Assembly (NCBI GenBank): GCA_902523535.1
Contig: CABYZQ010000003.1
Location: forward strand, 83,514 to 147,513
DNA: 64,000 nucleotides
Direction: 5' to 3'
DNA from: an uncultured Pelagibacteraceae bacterium
GTDB lineage: Bacteria; Pseudomonadota; Alphaproteobacteria; Pelagibacterales; AG-422-B15
In this document: positions 40,269-50,630 of the stretch, piece after piece
Numbering within the stretch: the stretch's first letter is position 1
Layout: the number at the start of each line of letters is the position of its first letter
The notes under the pieces: model-generated
Told to the model about the DNA's origin: nothing
The model's database searches: none
What the model saw: only the letters and a program-made list of their open reading frames with translations
Made by a program: the position numbers and the translations under genes

Positions 40269-43200
40269 GAACAGCCTGTGGTAGCTCCACACGTATCGCA
40301 TTTTAGACAAGTTCCATTTCTCACCAAGGTAAATGAACTACACTCAGGGCATGCATCACCCTCGTAGCCCATCATTCTTGCTGCTTGAACTCTACTCATT
40401 GATGCATCTGATGTGCCTGTAGAAGAAGAACTACTACTTGATACTGCTTGCTCTGCAGTTATAGGGCCCATATCTCCAGAGGAGCTTACTACCGAAAGTC
40501 CGTCTTGACTTCTTAAGTAACCTTGGCTAGATACTTTTTTTACTAGTTTCCAGGGTATCTCGTTGTTTTTAAGCGTTCCTTCCTCGGCGCCTGTGCCGAG
40601 TGAAAAATCAACATCAGTATTATCAGCGTGAGCTAGGTCATTCCTACCTAAGTAAGAAACAGCTAATTCTCTAAATACATAATCTAGAATTGATGTGGCA
40701 TTTTTTATTCTGTTATTTCCTTGAACAACACCAGCAGGATCAAATCTTGTAAATGTATATGCCTCAACGTATTCCTCAAGCGGCACTCCATATTGAAGTC
40801 CTATAGAAATAGCAATGGCAAAGTTATTCATTAAGCTTCTCAAAAATGCACCCTCTTTATGCATATCGATAAATATTTCACCTAAACTGCCGTCTTCATA
40901 TTCTCCTGTATGAAGATAAACTTTGTGACCACCAACAATTGCTTTTTGTATGTAGCCTTTTCGTCTGTCAGGAACCTTATTTCTTGATCCGTAAACAATT
41001 GAATTTACAGCTTCTTGAGCAACAGCAATCGTCTTCTCAACTTGAGTTTGCGCTGTATCAATTTGTTCAGACTCTGCAATATCTTCATCTTCAACTAATT
41101 TAGACGCAAGTGGCTGACTTAGTTTTGACCCATCTCGGTACAATGCATTGGCCTTTGTTCCTAGCTTCCAAGAGAGAAGGTAGGCTTCATTGCAATCTTC
41201 TACATCTGAGTCAGAAGGCATATTAATTGTTTTAGAAATTGCTCCTGAAATAAACGGTTGAGCGGCTGCCATCATTCTTATGTGACTTTCAACAGACAAA
41301 AATCTTTTACCTATTCTTCCACATGGATTTGCGCAGTCAAAAACAGATAAATGTTCTTCCTTAATATAAGGAGAACCTTCTAGAGTCATTGTTCCGCAAC
41401 AATATGTATTCGCCTCATCTATCTCTTCATTAGAGAAACCCAAGAAAGCCAACATATTAAAATTCATATCAGCTAACTGTTCATCAGAGATATTTAATTT
41501 TTCTGAGCAAAATTCTTTTCCTAGAGTGAAAGAATTAAATGAAAATCTTATATCAAAAACATTCTTTAAGTTTTGTTCTAGCAAATCTAGCTGCTCATCG
41601 TCAAAGCCTTTTTCTTTAAGTGACTCGTGATTAATGAAAGGAGCATCTTTTAAAGTCCCATATCCCACAGCATAATTTATTGTTTCTTCAACTTCTTCAT
41701 CAGTATACTGCAATTGTTTTAACGCTTCTGGGACAGTTCTATTTATGATTTTAAAGTATCCTCCACCCGCAAGTTTCTTAAATTTAACCATTGCAAAATC
41801 AGGTTCAATTCCAGTCGTATCACAGTCCATAACTAGCCCAATTGTACCAGTAGGCGCAATAACTGTGGTCTGAGCATTTCTATATCCATATTTTTGGCCC
41901 CCTTCATAAGCTTCATCCCAAGCTTTTTGGGCTTCAATGCCAAGATTAGTGTCTCTTAAGTTTTCAACAATAAATGGTACAGGATTAATATTTAAGTCCT
42001 CATATCCTTCAGCATTACCATAAGCCGCTCTCTTATGATTTCTTATTACGCGAAGCATATTTTTTGCATTCTGTTGATAGCCAGGGAAGGGTCCTTGTTC
42101 AGATGCAATTTCTGCTGAAGTTGCATAAGATATGCCAGTCATCAATGATGTTATAGCCGCACAGTTAGATCTGCCTTCTTCACTGTCGTAAGCAACACCT
42201 TTAGACATTAGATATCCACCAAGATTTGCGTACCCTAATCCAAGAGTTCGGTATTCATAAGATAACTTAGCAATTTCTTTAGAAGGAAACTGTGCCATCA
42301 TAACTGATATCTCTAATATTAGAGTCCACAATCTGACTGCATGCTTGAATAACGATGTATTAAGACACTTATTTTCATCCATAAATGTCATTAAATTTAG
42401 TGAAGCCAGATTACAGGCAGTATTGTCTAAAAACATATATTCAGAACATGGGTTTGATGCACGGATTTCTCCACTTTCAGGACAGGTGTGCCAGTCATTG
42501 ATCGTTGTATGAAACTGTATACCAGGGTCTGCACATGCCCAAGCCGAATAGCCAACCTGATCCCATAGTTCTTTTGCATTTACGGTTTTATTAATCGACC
42601 CATCGGCCCTATTAACTAAATTCCATTCTTTGTCGTTTATAACTGCATCAAGAAATTCATCTGTTACACGCACAGAGTTGTTAGAATTTTGACCTGACAC
42701 TGTTACATAAGCTTCTGAGTCCCAATCCGTATTATAAGTTTCGAACTCTATTGATTTATACCCTTGTTTTGCAAAATGAATTATTCTTTGGATATAATTT
42801 TCAGGCACTTCGTTTTGCCTTGCAGCGATAATTTCTCTTTTAAGAGCAGGATTTTTTGAGGGCTCAAAGCAGCTTTCTCCGTCTGCTTCACAGTTGTGAC
42901 AGGCGTTCATAATACTTTTAAGGTGTTTTGAGCATATCTTTGAACCAGTTACGATAGATGCAACTTTTTGCTCCTCCGTAACTTTCCACTTTATAAACTC
43001 CTCTATATCTGGATGATCAATGTCTACGACAACCATTTTAGCCGCTCTTCTTGTAGTTCCACCAGATTTTATTGCGCCAGCAGCTCTATCTCCAATTTTC
43101 AAAAAACTCATCAAACCTGATGATTTTCCACCGCCAGACAGTCCTTCTGTGGAGCCTCTTAGACTAGAGAAATTTGTTCCAGTTCCTGAACCATATTTGA

Positions 43201-43858
43201 ATAATCGAGCCTCTCTAACCCAAAGATCCATGATCCCACCATCATTAACAAGATCATCATCTACGCTTTGTATAAAGCAAGCATGCGGTTGGGGTCTTTC
43301 ATAGGAGCTGGACGATCTAGTAAGTTTGCCGTTTTCATGGTCAACATAGAAATGACCTTGAGATGGTCCATCAATACCATATGCCCAATTAAGGCCCGTA
43401 TTGAACCATTGAGGACTGTTTGGAGCAATCATTTGATTGGCCAACATATATCTAACTTCATCAAAAAAGGCTTTTGCATCTTCTTCAGAGGAGAAATACC
43501 CACCTTTCCATCCCCAATATGTCCAAGCTCCAGCTAGTCTATCGAAAACTTGCTGAGAGTTTTTCTCTGATGAATAATTGAGGTCACTTGATTCTTCGTC
43601 TGCTATTCTTGGAGATAGCCAAGAGGGTATATTTCTTTCCTCAGTCCTCTTAAGCTTATTGGGAACACCAGCTTTTCTAAAATATTTTTGTGAAAGTATA
43701 TCACTTGCAACTTGACTCCATTGCTCAGGAACTTCGAAATCCTTTAATTCAAAAACGATGGATCCATCTGGATTTCGTATTTCTGTCGAAACTTTTTTAA
43801 ATTTAATATCTTGATATGGAGATTGATTATCACTTGTAAATTCTCTATTTATTTTCAT
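40265..43858 (-). CDS. nrdJ: Vitamin B12-dependent (class II) ribonucleotide reductase
   Basis: Class II RNR core ([68 protein letters not shown]) and C-terminal Zn-ribbon [28 protein letters not shown]; 1197 aa. Confidence 0.96.
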   Translation of the reverse strand: MKINREFTSDNQSPYQDIKFKKVSTEIRNPDGSIVFELKDFEVPEQWSQVASDILSQKYFRKAGVPNKLKRTEERNIPSWLSPRIADEESSDLNYSSEKNSQQVFDRLAGAWTYWGWKGGYFSSEEDAKAFFDEVRYMLANQMIAPNSPQWFNTGLNWAYGIDGPSQGHFYVDHENGKLTRSSSSYERPQPHACFIQSVDDDLVNDGGIMDLWVREARLFKYGSGTGTNFSSLRGSTEGLSGGGKSSGLMSFLKIGDRAAGAIKSGGTTRRAAKMVVVDIDHPDIEEFIKWKVTEEQKVASIVTGSKICSKHLKSIMNACHNCEADGESCFEPSKNPALKREIIAARQNEVPENYIQRIIHFAKQGYKSIEFETYNTDWDSEAYVTVSGQNSNNSVRVTDEFLDAVINDKEWNLVNRADGSINKTVNAKELWDQVGYSAWACADPGIQFHTTINDWHTCPESGEIRASNPCSEYMFLDNTACNLASLNLMTFMDENKCLNTSLFKHAVRLWTLILEISVMMAQFPSKEIAKLSYEYRTLGLGYANLGGYLMSKGVAYDSEEGRSNCAAITSLMTGISYATSAEIASEQGPFPGYQQNAKNMLRVIRNHKRAAYGNAEGYEDLNINPVPFIVENLRDTNLGIEAQKAWDEAYEGGQKYGYRNAQTTVIAPTGTIGLVMDCDTTGIEPDFAMVKFKKLAGGGYFKIINRTVPEALKQLQYTDEEVEETINYAVGYGTLKDAPFINHESLKEKGFDDEQLDLLEQNLKNVFDIRFSFNSFTLGKEFCSEKLNISDEQLADMNFNMLAFLGFSNEEIDEANTYCCGTMTLEGSPYIKEEHLSVFDCANPCGRIGKRFLSVESHIRMMAAAQPFISGAISKTINMPSDSDVEDCNEAYLLSWKLGTKANALYRDGSKLSQPLASKLVEDEDIAESEQIDTAQTQVEKTIAVAQEAVNSIVYGSRNKVPDRRKGYIQKAIVGGHKVYLHTGEYEDGSLGEIFIDMHKEGAFLRSLMNNFAIAISIGLQYGVPLEEYVEAYTFTRFDPAGVVQGNNRIKNATSILDYVFRELAVSYLGRNDLAHADNTDVDFSLGTGAEEGTLKNNEIPWKLVKKVSSQGYLRSQDGLSVVSSSGDMGPITAEQAVSSSSSSSTGTSDASMSRVQAARMMGYEGDACPECSSFTLVRNGTCLKCDTCGATTGCS

Positions 43859-44004
43859 TTTTTTTCCTTATTAACAGTAGCGCTACAATAGCAGTTTAAA
43901 TCAAGAACAAATTAAGAGTGGTTCCGACCGATTTATTACCAGAATGTTAATTGAGTAACTTTCTAGATTTCCAATATTTATTATTTGAAAAATGAAGTCA
44001 ATAT

Positions 44005-44055
44005 GTTGTATAAAAAAAATATACAACCACAATATAAGGTACTGAAATTGTGGTT
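44005..44055. promoter_or_regulatory. Two overlapping inverted repeats in the nrdJ / NDUFA12 divergent intergenic region
   Basis: GTTGTATA-A7-TATACAAC (44005-44027) and AACCACAAT-N13-ATTGTGGTT (44025-44055), both perfect, sharing AAC. Confidence 0.5.
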
Positions 44056-44153
44056 AATATTAAAATATGTATTTATATCAATGATTTAAACAGTCACTAT
44101 AATTTAAATTTTGTTGAAAAAGCTGTTAATTTAAATAAATATAGATTGATTTT

Positions 44154-44516
44154 ATGCTGAGAGAAATATTTACATGGTGGACTGGCCAAACACTTGGAAC
44201 CCGATTATGGACCTATTTTAGTGGTATTCCTGCTGGAGTAGATAGCCAAGGCAATAAATATTTTCATAACAAAAAAGATACTAAAAGGTGGGTTATCTAT
44301 GCTAATGAGGTCGAATCTACTCATGTTAATCCAGAGTGGAATAATTGGCTAAGGTTCACTTCTAAGGTAAAGGCCTCAGAAGAAAAAAAATATAAATGGC
44401 AAAAAAATCATCTTTCAAATCAGACTGGGACAGTAAATGCTTACGATCCTGAAAAAGTTAATACAAATGATAGCTCAAAGAAAAGAAAAGATGATTATAT
44501 TAAATGGTCACCATAA
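44154..44516 (+). CDS. NDUFA12-family NADH:ubiquinone oxidoreductase accessory protein
   Basis: FTWWTGQTLGTRLWTYFSGIPAGVDSQGNKYFHNK..., RRWVIY-like motif (KRWVIYANEVESTHVNPEWNNWLRF). Confidence 0.92.
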   Translation: MLREIFTWWTGQTLGTRLWTYFSGIPAGVDSQGNKYFHNKKDTKRWVIYANEVESTHVNPEWNNWLRFTSKVKASEEKKYKWQKNHLSNQTGTVNAYDPEKVNTNDSSKKRKDDYIKWSP

Positions 44517-44991
44517 AAATTTAAGCAAGTTAGTATTTATTTTTATTATTTCACTTATATTTTGCTCAAATGCAGAGGAAATAAAAGTTGCTCCGCTTAT
44601 CAGCCTTGATGAGATTGAACCGTCTTATGATGAAGAGCTTAATTCAAATTATATAGAGAGCCAATCAATTGAAAGTAAGCAAAAAAATAGTGATAGTAAT
44701 GATGGCAATGTTAACATGGCTGAAATTAGTATATTAAATAAAATCACTACGAATGTAGACAGAGTTAAGTTGCCTCTGAAAGAAAACTTTCTTTATCAAG
44801 AATTAAAGATATATCCAATTGGTTGCTACTTAAGTGGACCTTATGAAAAAACTGAAGTTGGAATATACTTAAATATTCACCATAAAGATTCAAAAGAAAA
44901 AATATTCAATGGATGGATGCTCAAATCATTACCATCAATCTCATCAATGGAGCATCCAATTTATGATATATGGGTTGAAGGCTGTTACTAA
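44491..44991 (+). CDS. DUF2155-family protein
   Basis: Signal peptide; ILNKITTNVDRVKLPLKENFLYQELKIYPIGCYLSGPYEKTEVGIYLNI...FNGWMLKSLPSISSMEHPIYDIWVEGC; next to NDUFA12 gene. Confidence 0.85.
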   Translation: MIILNGHHKNLSKLVFIFIISLIFCSNAEEIKVAPLISLDEIEPSYDEELNSNYIESQSIESKQKNSDSNDGNVNMAEISILNKITTNVDRVKLPLKENFLYQELKIYPIGCYLSGPYEKTEVGIYLNIHHKDSKEKIFNGWMLKSLPSISSMEHPIYDIWVEGCY

Positions 44992-44992
44992 G

Positions 44993-46333
44993 TTAGAGAT
45001 TATTTATATTTTTTTCAAGCCAATTGATGGGTACGGCTCCATTTTTAAAATCATTTGAAGAAAGTATTTTTTTATGGAGGTCAATATTAGTTTCTATTCC
45101 ATCAATTACAATTTCATTTAGTGATCTAAGGACCCTTTTGATAGCATGGTTTCTGGTCCTACCAGTCACAATAAGCTTTGCTAATAAATTGTCATAGTAA
45201 TGAGGAACTTTATAGCCAGAATATATAAATGTATCTAATCTAATTCCATTACCTGCTGGCGGGTGATACATTTTAATTGTTCCAGCGGAAGGTTTAAAGT
45301 CGTATGAACTTTCTGCATTTATTCTGCATTCTATTGAGTGACCTAAGGGTTTTATATTTTCTTGTGAAGTGAATATTTTGTCACCCGCAGCTACACATAT
45401 TTGTTCTCTCACTAAATCGATTCTCGTTAGCATTTCAGTTATAGGATGTTCAACTTGTAGCCTCGTATTCATTTCCATAAAATAAAATTCACTATCAGCG
45501 TATAAGAATTCAAGAGTGCCTAAGCCTAGGTAGCCCATTTTCTTCATAGCATCTATGCATATTTTGAAAAGCTTATCCTTTTTGTCTTGATCGATTTCAG
45601 GAGCTAGCGCTTCTTCAATTACTTTTTGGTTTCTTCTTTGAATTGAGCAGTCTCTTTCGTGCAAGTGAAGAAAATTATTATGACTGTCGCAAATTACCTG
45701 TATTTCAATATGTCTTGGTGAATCGATGAATTTTTCAATGTATATAGAGTCATTTCCAAAAAAAGACAGTGCTTCTTGCTTTATTATAGGCAAAGCATCA
45801 GTCAACTCTTTCTCGTCATGTACCACCTTCATCCCTCTGCCACCGCCACCAGCGCTTGCTTTTAATAGAACAGGAAACCCAATATCTTTTGAAGTCTTTA
45901 TTGCATCTTTAAGGTCTACGATTTCACCTTCAGAACCTGGCACTGTAGGTACCCCGTATTCTTGCATTATTTTTTTTGCTTCTATCTTATCACCCATCAT
46001 ACTAATATGTGAATGCTTTGGGCCTATGAACGTTAATTTGTGGTCATCAAGCATTTTAGCAAATGACGCATTTTCAGATAAAAACCCGTATCCAGGATGG
46101 ACTGCTTTTGCGCCAGTAATTTCGCAAGCTGAAATAATTGCGTGAGCATTTAAGTAACTTTTATTTACGGGATTTGGTCCTATACAAACACTTTCATCAG
46201 CAATTCTTACATGCATTGAATCAGCGTCAGCTTCACTATGAACAGCTACAGTTGCTATACCCAGTTCTTGACATGCCCTGTTAATTCTAACCGCTATTTC
46301 ACCTCGGTTAGCAATCAGTACCTTATCAAACAT
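44993..46333 (-). CDS. accC: Acetyl-CoA carboxylase, biotin carboxylase subunit
   Basis: MFDKVLIANRGEIAVRINRACQELGIATVAVHSEAD, KASAGGGGRGMKVV, FMEMNTRLQVEHPITEM. Confidence 0.98.
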   Translation of the reverse strand: MFDKVLIANRGEIAVRINRACQELGIATVAVHSEADADSMHVRIADESVCIGPNPVNKSYLNAHAIISACEITGAKAVHPGYGFLSENASFAKMLDDHKLTFIGPKHSHISMMGDKIEAKKIMQEYGVPTVPGSEGEIVDLKDAIKTSKDIGFPVLLKASAGGGGRGMKVVHDEKELTDALPIIKQEALSFFGNDSIYIEKFIDSPRHIEIQVICDSHNNFLHLHERDCSIQRRNQKVIEEALAPEIDQDKKDKLFKICIDAMKKMGYLGLGTLEFLYADSEFYFMEMNTRLQVEHPITEMLTRIDLVREQICVAAGDKIFTSQENIKPLGHSIECRINAESSYDFKPSAGTIKMYHPPAGNGIRLDTFIYSGYKVPHYYDNLLAKLIVTGRTRNHAIKRVLRSLNEIVIDGIETNIDLHKKILSSNDFKNGAVPINWLEKNINNL

Positions 46334-46780
46334 TCAACCTATTAGCATTAATGGCTGACCAAACTCGACTGCCTGTTCATTTTCAACAAGCACCTTTAAA
46401 ACCTTGCCTTGCAGTGAGGATTCAATTGGATTCATTGTTTTCATTGCTTCAATAATAAGCAGTGTTTGTCCAGACTTAATCTGACTGCCTATATCAACAA
46501 ATTTATTTGCTCCTGGCTCAGGTTGAAGATACACCGTTCCTACCATTGGAGATTTTATGGCTCTAGGGTCATTCTTGAAATCAGCTTCAACATTTTCAAC
46601 TTGCTCAGTTTGAGATTGTATTGGTGATGAGGCAATAGTTTGAGTAACCGCTGCTTTAGAAACTGACACTGAAAAATCACCATCAGAATATGAAATTTCG
46701 GTAAGATTTAAATCCTCTAATATTTTTGACAAGTCTTTTATAGGCTTAGCATCAATTATTTTTTTTGTTTTATCTGACAT
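46334..46780 (-). CDS. accB: Acetyl-CoA carboxylase biotin carboxyl carrier protein
   Basis: IKSPMVGTVYLQPEPGANKFVDIGSQIKSGQTLLIIEAMKTMNPIESSLQGKVLKVLVENEQAVEFGQPLMLI. Confidence 0.97.
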   Translation of the reverse strand: MSDKTKKIIDAKPIKDLSKILEDLNLTEISYSDGDFSVSVSKAAVTQTIASSPIQSQTEQVENVEADFKNDPRAIKSPMVGTVYLQPEPGANKFVDIGSQIKSGQTLLIIEAMKTMNPIESSLQGKVLKVLVENEQAVEFGQPLMLIG

Positions 46781-46795
46781 GTAATATACTTATAT

Positions 46796-47233
46796 TTATA
46801 TTAATTTATTAATACCATCAACAGCAAGTAAGTAACTATTTGCACCAAATCCACATATAACACCATTTACCCCCTTGCTTATAAAAGAGTGATGCCTGAA
46901 GTCTTCTCGTTTAAATAAATTAGTGAGATGTATTTCAATTTTAGGAATCTGAATTGCGAGTAAAGCATCTAATAAGGCAACTGAAGTATGTGAAAACCCT
47001 GCAGCATTGATTATTAGTCCATCAGAATTTTGGCCTGAGCTTTGTATGCAATCAACAATTTCACCTTCAGAATTTGATTGAAAAAAAAACGTCTCAATAT
47101 CATATTTTTTCTCAATAATATGAGATTGAATTGATTTTTGAATGTCGTCTAGTGTATCAGAGCCATATATTTCAGGTTCTCGCTTACCTAGAAGGTTTAA
47201 ATTTGGGCCATCAATAAATTTTATCTTCTTCAT
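46796..47233 (-). CDS. aroQ: 3-dehydroquinate dehydratase type II
   Basis: IDGPNLNLLGKREPEIYGSDTLDDI, FFQSNSEGEIVDCIQ, INAAGFSHTSVALLDAL, EIHLTNLFKREDFRHHSFIS. Confidence 0.97.
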   Translation of the reverse strand: MKKIKFIDGPNLNLLGKREPEIYGSDTLDDIQKSIQSHIIEKKYDIETFFFQSNSEGEIVDCIQSSGQNSDGLIINAAGFSHTSVALLDALLAIQIPKIEIHLTNLFKREDFRHHSFISKGVNGVICGFGANSYLLAVDGINKLI

Positions 47234-47252
47234 TCTTAATAATATACATTAT

Positions 47253-48602
47253 TTAGTTTGTATTTGTAGATACTTCTTTTTTTAATATTTCAATTAAATC
47301 ATATGTTCGGTACCATTCTGGAGTATTTTCTTCTATGCCTTTTATGGCCTTTGAGGCAAAATCATAAGAAAGCATTTTTTCACCAATCAAAAAATAACGT
47401 TCAGCAGTTGCGTAATTAGCAAAAGAAATATTATCCATATATGCATATGCTTTAGCAAGTAAATACCAAGAGTATGCATTCCTAGAATTAATTTGAATTG
47501 ATTTTTTTAAGTAACCAATGCTTTCATTTACTTTTTCTTTCTCTTCAGTCGACAATAAGTAGTTACCCAGCATCATCATATATATATCATTATCTAAGTT
47601 TAAATCATTCATTGCATCTCTTTGGTAATAGACTGCTTGATCATATTTTTGATTAACAAAAAAAATCTCACCAATAAGCTCCTTAAAAAATGGATTATTC
47701 TTATTGTTTTCAATGAGTGTTTTTAAATTTTCAGTTGATTTTTTATGATCTCCATTTAAGTAACTAGATACAGCATTGGCATATAAATCTTGATCGTCTT
47801 TTGAACCATAGACGGCTTTTGTCTCATCATATGAATGAGTAAAACCAAACAACTTGGCCTTCAATAAATTAAATCTTCTTTCTAGCACTTCATCCTTTTT
47901 AAAATTACAATTTTCGTAATCATTTAATGCTAATTGAATCCAATTAATTCTATTTTCAGGACTAGGGTGGGTTGATCTATAATTTTCAACTTTTGAGTCA
48001 ATGTTAGGCATTGACACCTCCAAGATCTCAAGAAAACTTGCTAGATAGGATGCATCGATCATACTGTTGCACATTATTGAAACAGCTTTTTGATCAGCTG
48101 CTGCTTCTTGCGTTCTAGAGTAATAAGTAAATGTATCAGTAACTGCAGCCTGACCTACCATTACCCCCGCGAAACCAGCTTCTGTCGCTCCAGAAATCAA
48201 ACCTATTATACCTAAAAGGTATATTGGCATTGCTTTGCCTGAAATATTTGAAATCTCTTCTGAAGTTCTGAAAACATGTCCACCTAATATATGCGCTAAT
48301 TCATGAGCAATTACAGCTGTGTACTCTCGATAATCATTTGCTTGAATAATCAGTTCAGTATTTATGAAAATATTTGTACCCCCGGTCACAAAAGCATTTA
48401 CTTGTTTACTATTTATAAAATAGATACTTATATCTTCAGCTTCTATGCTGCTATCGACGAGCAATTTTTCAATAATGTCGTTTGTAAAAATTTCTAATTC
48501 ACTATCTCTTATTACCTCCAATGATTTGGTAGGACCAATTAGCGTAAAAAAAAATATAATATTTAAAACAAATAGAGATTTAACTCTATTCACGTCTGCC
48601 AC
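47253..48602 (-). CDS. M48 family metalloprotease with TPR domain (BepA/YfgC-like)
   Basis: AVIAHELAHILGGH (HExxH), TRTQEAAADQKAVSIM, C-terminal TPRs. Confidence 0.9.
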   Translation of the reverse strand: MADVNRVKSLFVLNIIFFFTLIGPTKSLEVIRDSELEIFTNDIIEKLLVDSSIEAEDISIYFINSKQVNAFVTGGTNIFINTELIIQANDYREYTAVIAHELAHILGGHVFRTSEEISNISGKAMPIYLLGIIGLISGATEAGFAGVMVGQAAVTDTFTYYSRTQEAAADQKAVSIMCNSMIDASYLASFLEILEVSMPNIDSKVENYRSTHPSPENRINWIQLALNDYENCNFKKDEVLERRFNLLKAKLFGFTHSYDETKAVYGSKDDQDLYANAVSSYLNGDHKKSTENLKTLIENNKNNPFFKELIGEIFFVNQKYDQAVYYQRDAMNDLNLDNDIYMMMLGNYLLSTEEKEKVNESIGYLKKSIQINSRNAYSWYLLAKAYAYMDNISFANYATAERYFLIGEKMLSYDFASKAIKGIEENTPEWYRTYDLIEILKKEVSTNTN

Positions 48603-50413
48603 CAGCCAGACTTTTTATCTTTAATCTCTTTAATCGGAGATACAATCTGATCTTCAGCAGATTTATCTTTTATTTTAGTTTTTTTCAAAACTGAATCTTT
48701 CTTCTTTGCTTTAGGTAGATTTTTTTTAACTATCTTTTTCTTAGGTTTTTTTTCATTTTTCTTGGTATTTATAGAATCTTCTTCAGTAATAATTTCTGAA
48801 TTTCCGATTGTTATATCATCAACAAAAGAAATTGTGACTTTAGATTCATTTTCAATATTACTTATTTCAGAATGAAAATTATCAACTAGGTACTTTTTCA
48901 TAAATGGATTTATATTTACTGTTAATGTTTTGAATTTTTTATTATTTATTTTTTCTTTTATGAAGTAAATTGATTTTAACGCACTGGAATTTTGACTTAA
49001 TTCGGTTTTCCATTCAATAAAACTTTGCCTTAATCTTTGTCTCGACATTTCAAGAAGGCCAAACTGACTTATCCTTGAAACTTGAGTTCTAGCTCTATCT
49101 TTTCTTACCAATTCCTTTACTTTCTTTTCTACTTGTCTATTGTTTCTCATTTCGTACATATCAATGAAGTCAACTACAATTAAACCTGAAAGGTCACGGA
49201 TTTTAATTTGTTTTGCAATTTCAACAGCTGCCTCGAGATTAGTTTTTAAAGCAGTCTTTTCTATATTCCTTTCTTTTGTTGCTCCACCCGAATTAACATC
49301 TATGGCTATTAATGCTTCTGTGGGATTTATTACCAAATAACCACCTGATTTTAATTTTACTTCAGGGTTAAACATTTTTATTATTTCATTTTCAATTTTG
49401 TATTTAGTAAATATCGGCTCCTTATTTTTGTATTGTTTTACAAATTTTGTGCAGGAAGGCAGCACCTGAGACATATATTTTTTTGTTTCCTGGTATGCAT
49501 CTTTACCCTCAACAAATATATCCTTCATTTCCTTAGTATAAACATCTCTGAGTACTCTTCTTAATAAATTTCCCTCTTCATGAATGAGGGCAGGAGCGAT
49601 TGCCTTTTTTGTTTCCGTAACTATGTCAACCCACAATTTATTAAGAGTTGTGTAGTCTTTCTTTATTTCATTTTTTGTTTTATTTAAGCCAGCAGTTCTT
49701 ATAATCAGGCCCATTTCAGACGGAACATTTAAATCGTCGATAATTTTTTTTAATTTGTTTCTGTCTTCAAAGGTAGAAATCTTTCTTGATATACCTTTAG
49801 TTTTTGTAGAATTGGGCATTAAAACAGTATATTTTCCTGCAAGAGATATATATGAGGTTAATGCGGCGCCTTTGTTTCCTCTTTCTTCTTTAACCACTTG
49901 AATAAGTACAAGCTGTCCTGTCTTTATAACTTCTTGTATCTTATAAGACCTATAAAGTTTTCTCTTAAGATTTGTGCTAAATTTATTTCTACTATCGCTA
50001 GATATTTTTTCCTTGGTCTCTGTATCTTCTTGTTCACTTTCACTCTTTGATATTGCATTTTCATCGAGATCATTTTCCTGCTCAGCAACTTTTTCATTAA
50101 TTTCATTGTTGTTATTATGATCTTCAGCCTCTGCCTCAGCCTCTATTAGCGCCTCTCTGTCAGCAACTGGTATTTGAAAATAGTTAGGATGAATTTCACC
50201 AAATGCTAGAAATCCATTTTTTTCTGCGCCAATATCAATAAAAGCAGCTTGTAGTGAAGCTTCTATTCTTGATACTTTACCTAAATATATATTACCCTTT
50301 AAATTCTTCTTAGAGGAAGATTCGAATTCGAAATCTTCGAGGCCACTTTCTGACAATAACGCAACTTGCGTTTGACTCTTCCTTGAGCCGTCAATAAGTA
50401 ATTTTTGAGACAT
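48590..50413 (-). CDS. rne: Ribonuclease E/G
   Basis: KGNIYLGKVSRIEASLQAAFIDIGAEKNGFLAF, GGYLVINPTEALIAIDVNSG, LIVVDFIDM, SRQRLRQS; Lys-rich C-terminal tail ending GWWQT. Confidence 0.93.
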   Translation of the reverse strand: MSQKLLIDGSRKSQTQVALLSESGLEDFEFESSSKKNLKGNIYLGKVSRIEASLQAAFIDIGAEKNGFLAFGEIHPNYFQIPVADREALIEAEAEAEDHNNNNEINEKVAEQENDLDENAISKSESEQEDTETKEKISSDSRNKFSTNLKRKLYRSYKIQEVIKTGQLVLIQVVKEERGNKGAALTSYISLAGKYTVLMPNSTKTKGISRKISTFEDRNKLKKIIDDLNVPSEMGLIIRTAGLNKTKNEIKKDYTTLNKLWVDIVTETKKAIAPALIHEEGNLLRRVLRDVYTKEMKDIFVEGKDAYQETKKYMSQVLPSCTKFVKQYKNKEPIFTKYKIENEIIKMFNPEVKLKSGGYLVINPTEALIAIDVNSGGATKERNIEKTALKTNLEAAVEIAKQIKIRDLSGLIVVDFIDMYEMRNNRQVEKKVKELVRKDRARTQVSRISQFGLLEMSRQRLRQSFIEWKTELSQNSSALKSIYFIKEKINNKKFKTLTVNINPFMKKYLVDNFHSEISNIENESKVTISFVDDITIGNSEIITEEDSINTKKNEKKPKKKIVKKNLPKAKKKDSVLKKTKIKDKSAEDQIVSPIKEIKDKKSGWWQT

Positions 50414-50576
50414 TTGTTGAAACCTTTCAATGATAAGACTACGTTTAATAGTCGTGAATATTTTTTAATAGATGTAATTTTGTATGACATTATAAATATG
50501 TAAGTATATGATTTACTGATATATTTTCTGACTGTAAAAATCAATATTTATTTTTTTTATGTATTTCACTTCCAAA

Positions 50577-50594
50577 TTTGGCGAAATAGCCAAA
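50577..50594 (+). promoter_or_regulatory. Inverted repeat TTTGGC-GAAATA-GCCAAA upstream of mrcA
   Basis: Perfect 6-bp stem with 6-nt loop, overlapping the palindrome CCAAATTTGG (50572-50581), in the rne/mrcA divergent intergenic region. Confidence 0.35.
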
Positions 50595-50630
50595 CGAATG
50601 CCATAATTATAATAATATTACTAATTCAGA

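Noticed and set aside
43020-43537. Plus-strand ORFs (94 and 89 aa) opposite nrdJ
   Set aside because: Antisense to strongly conserved coding sequence; sequence looks like reverse-frame noise.
45726-46145. 139-aa plus-strand ORF opposite accC
   Set aside because: Shadow ORF of the conserved biotin carboxylase gene.
50299-50544. 81-aa minus ORF overlapping rne start
   Set aside because: Overlaps the rne N-terminus out of frame; no support.
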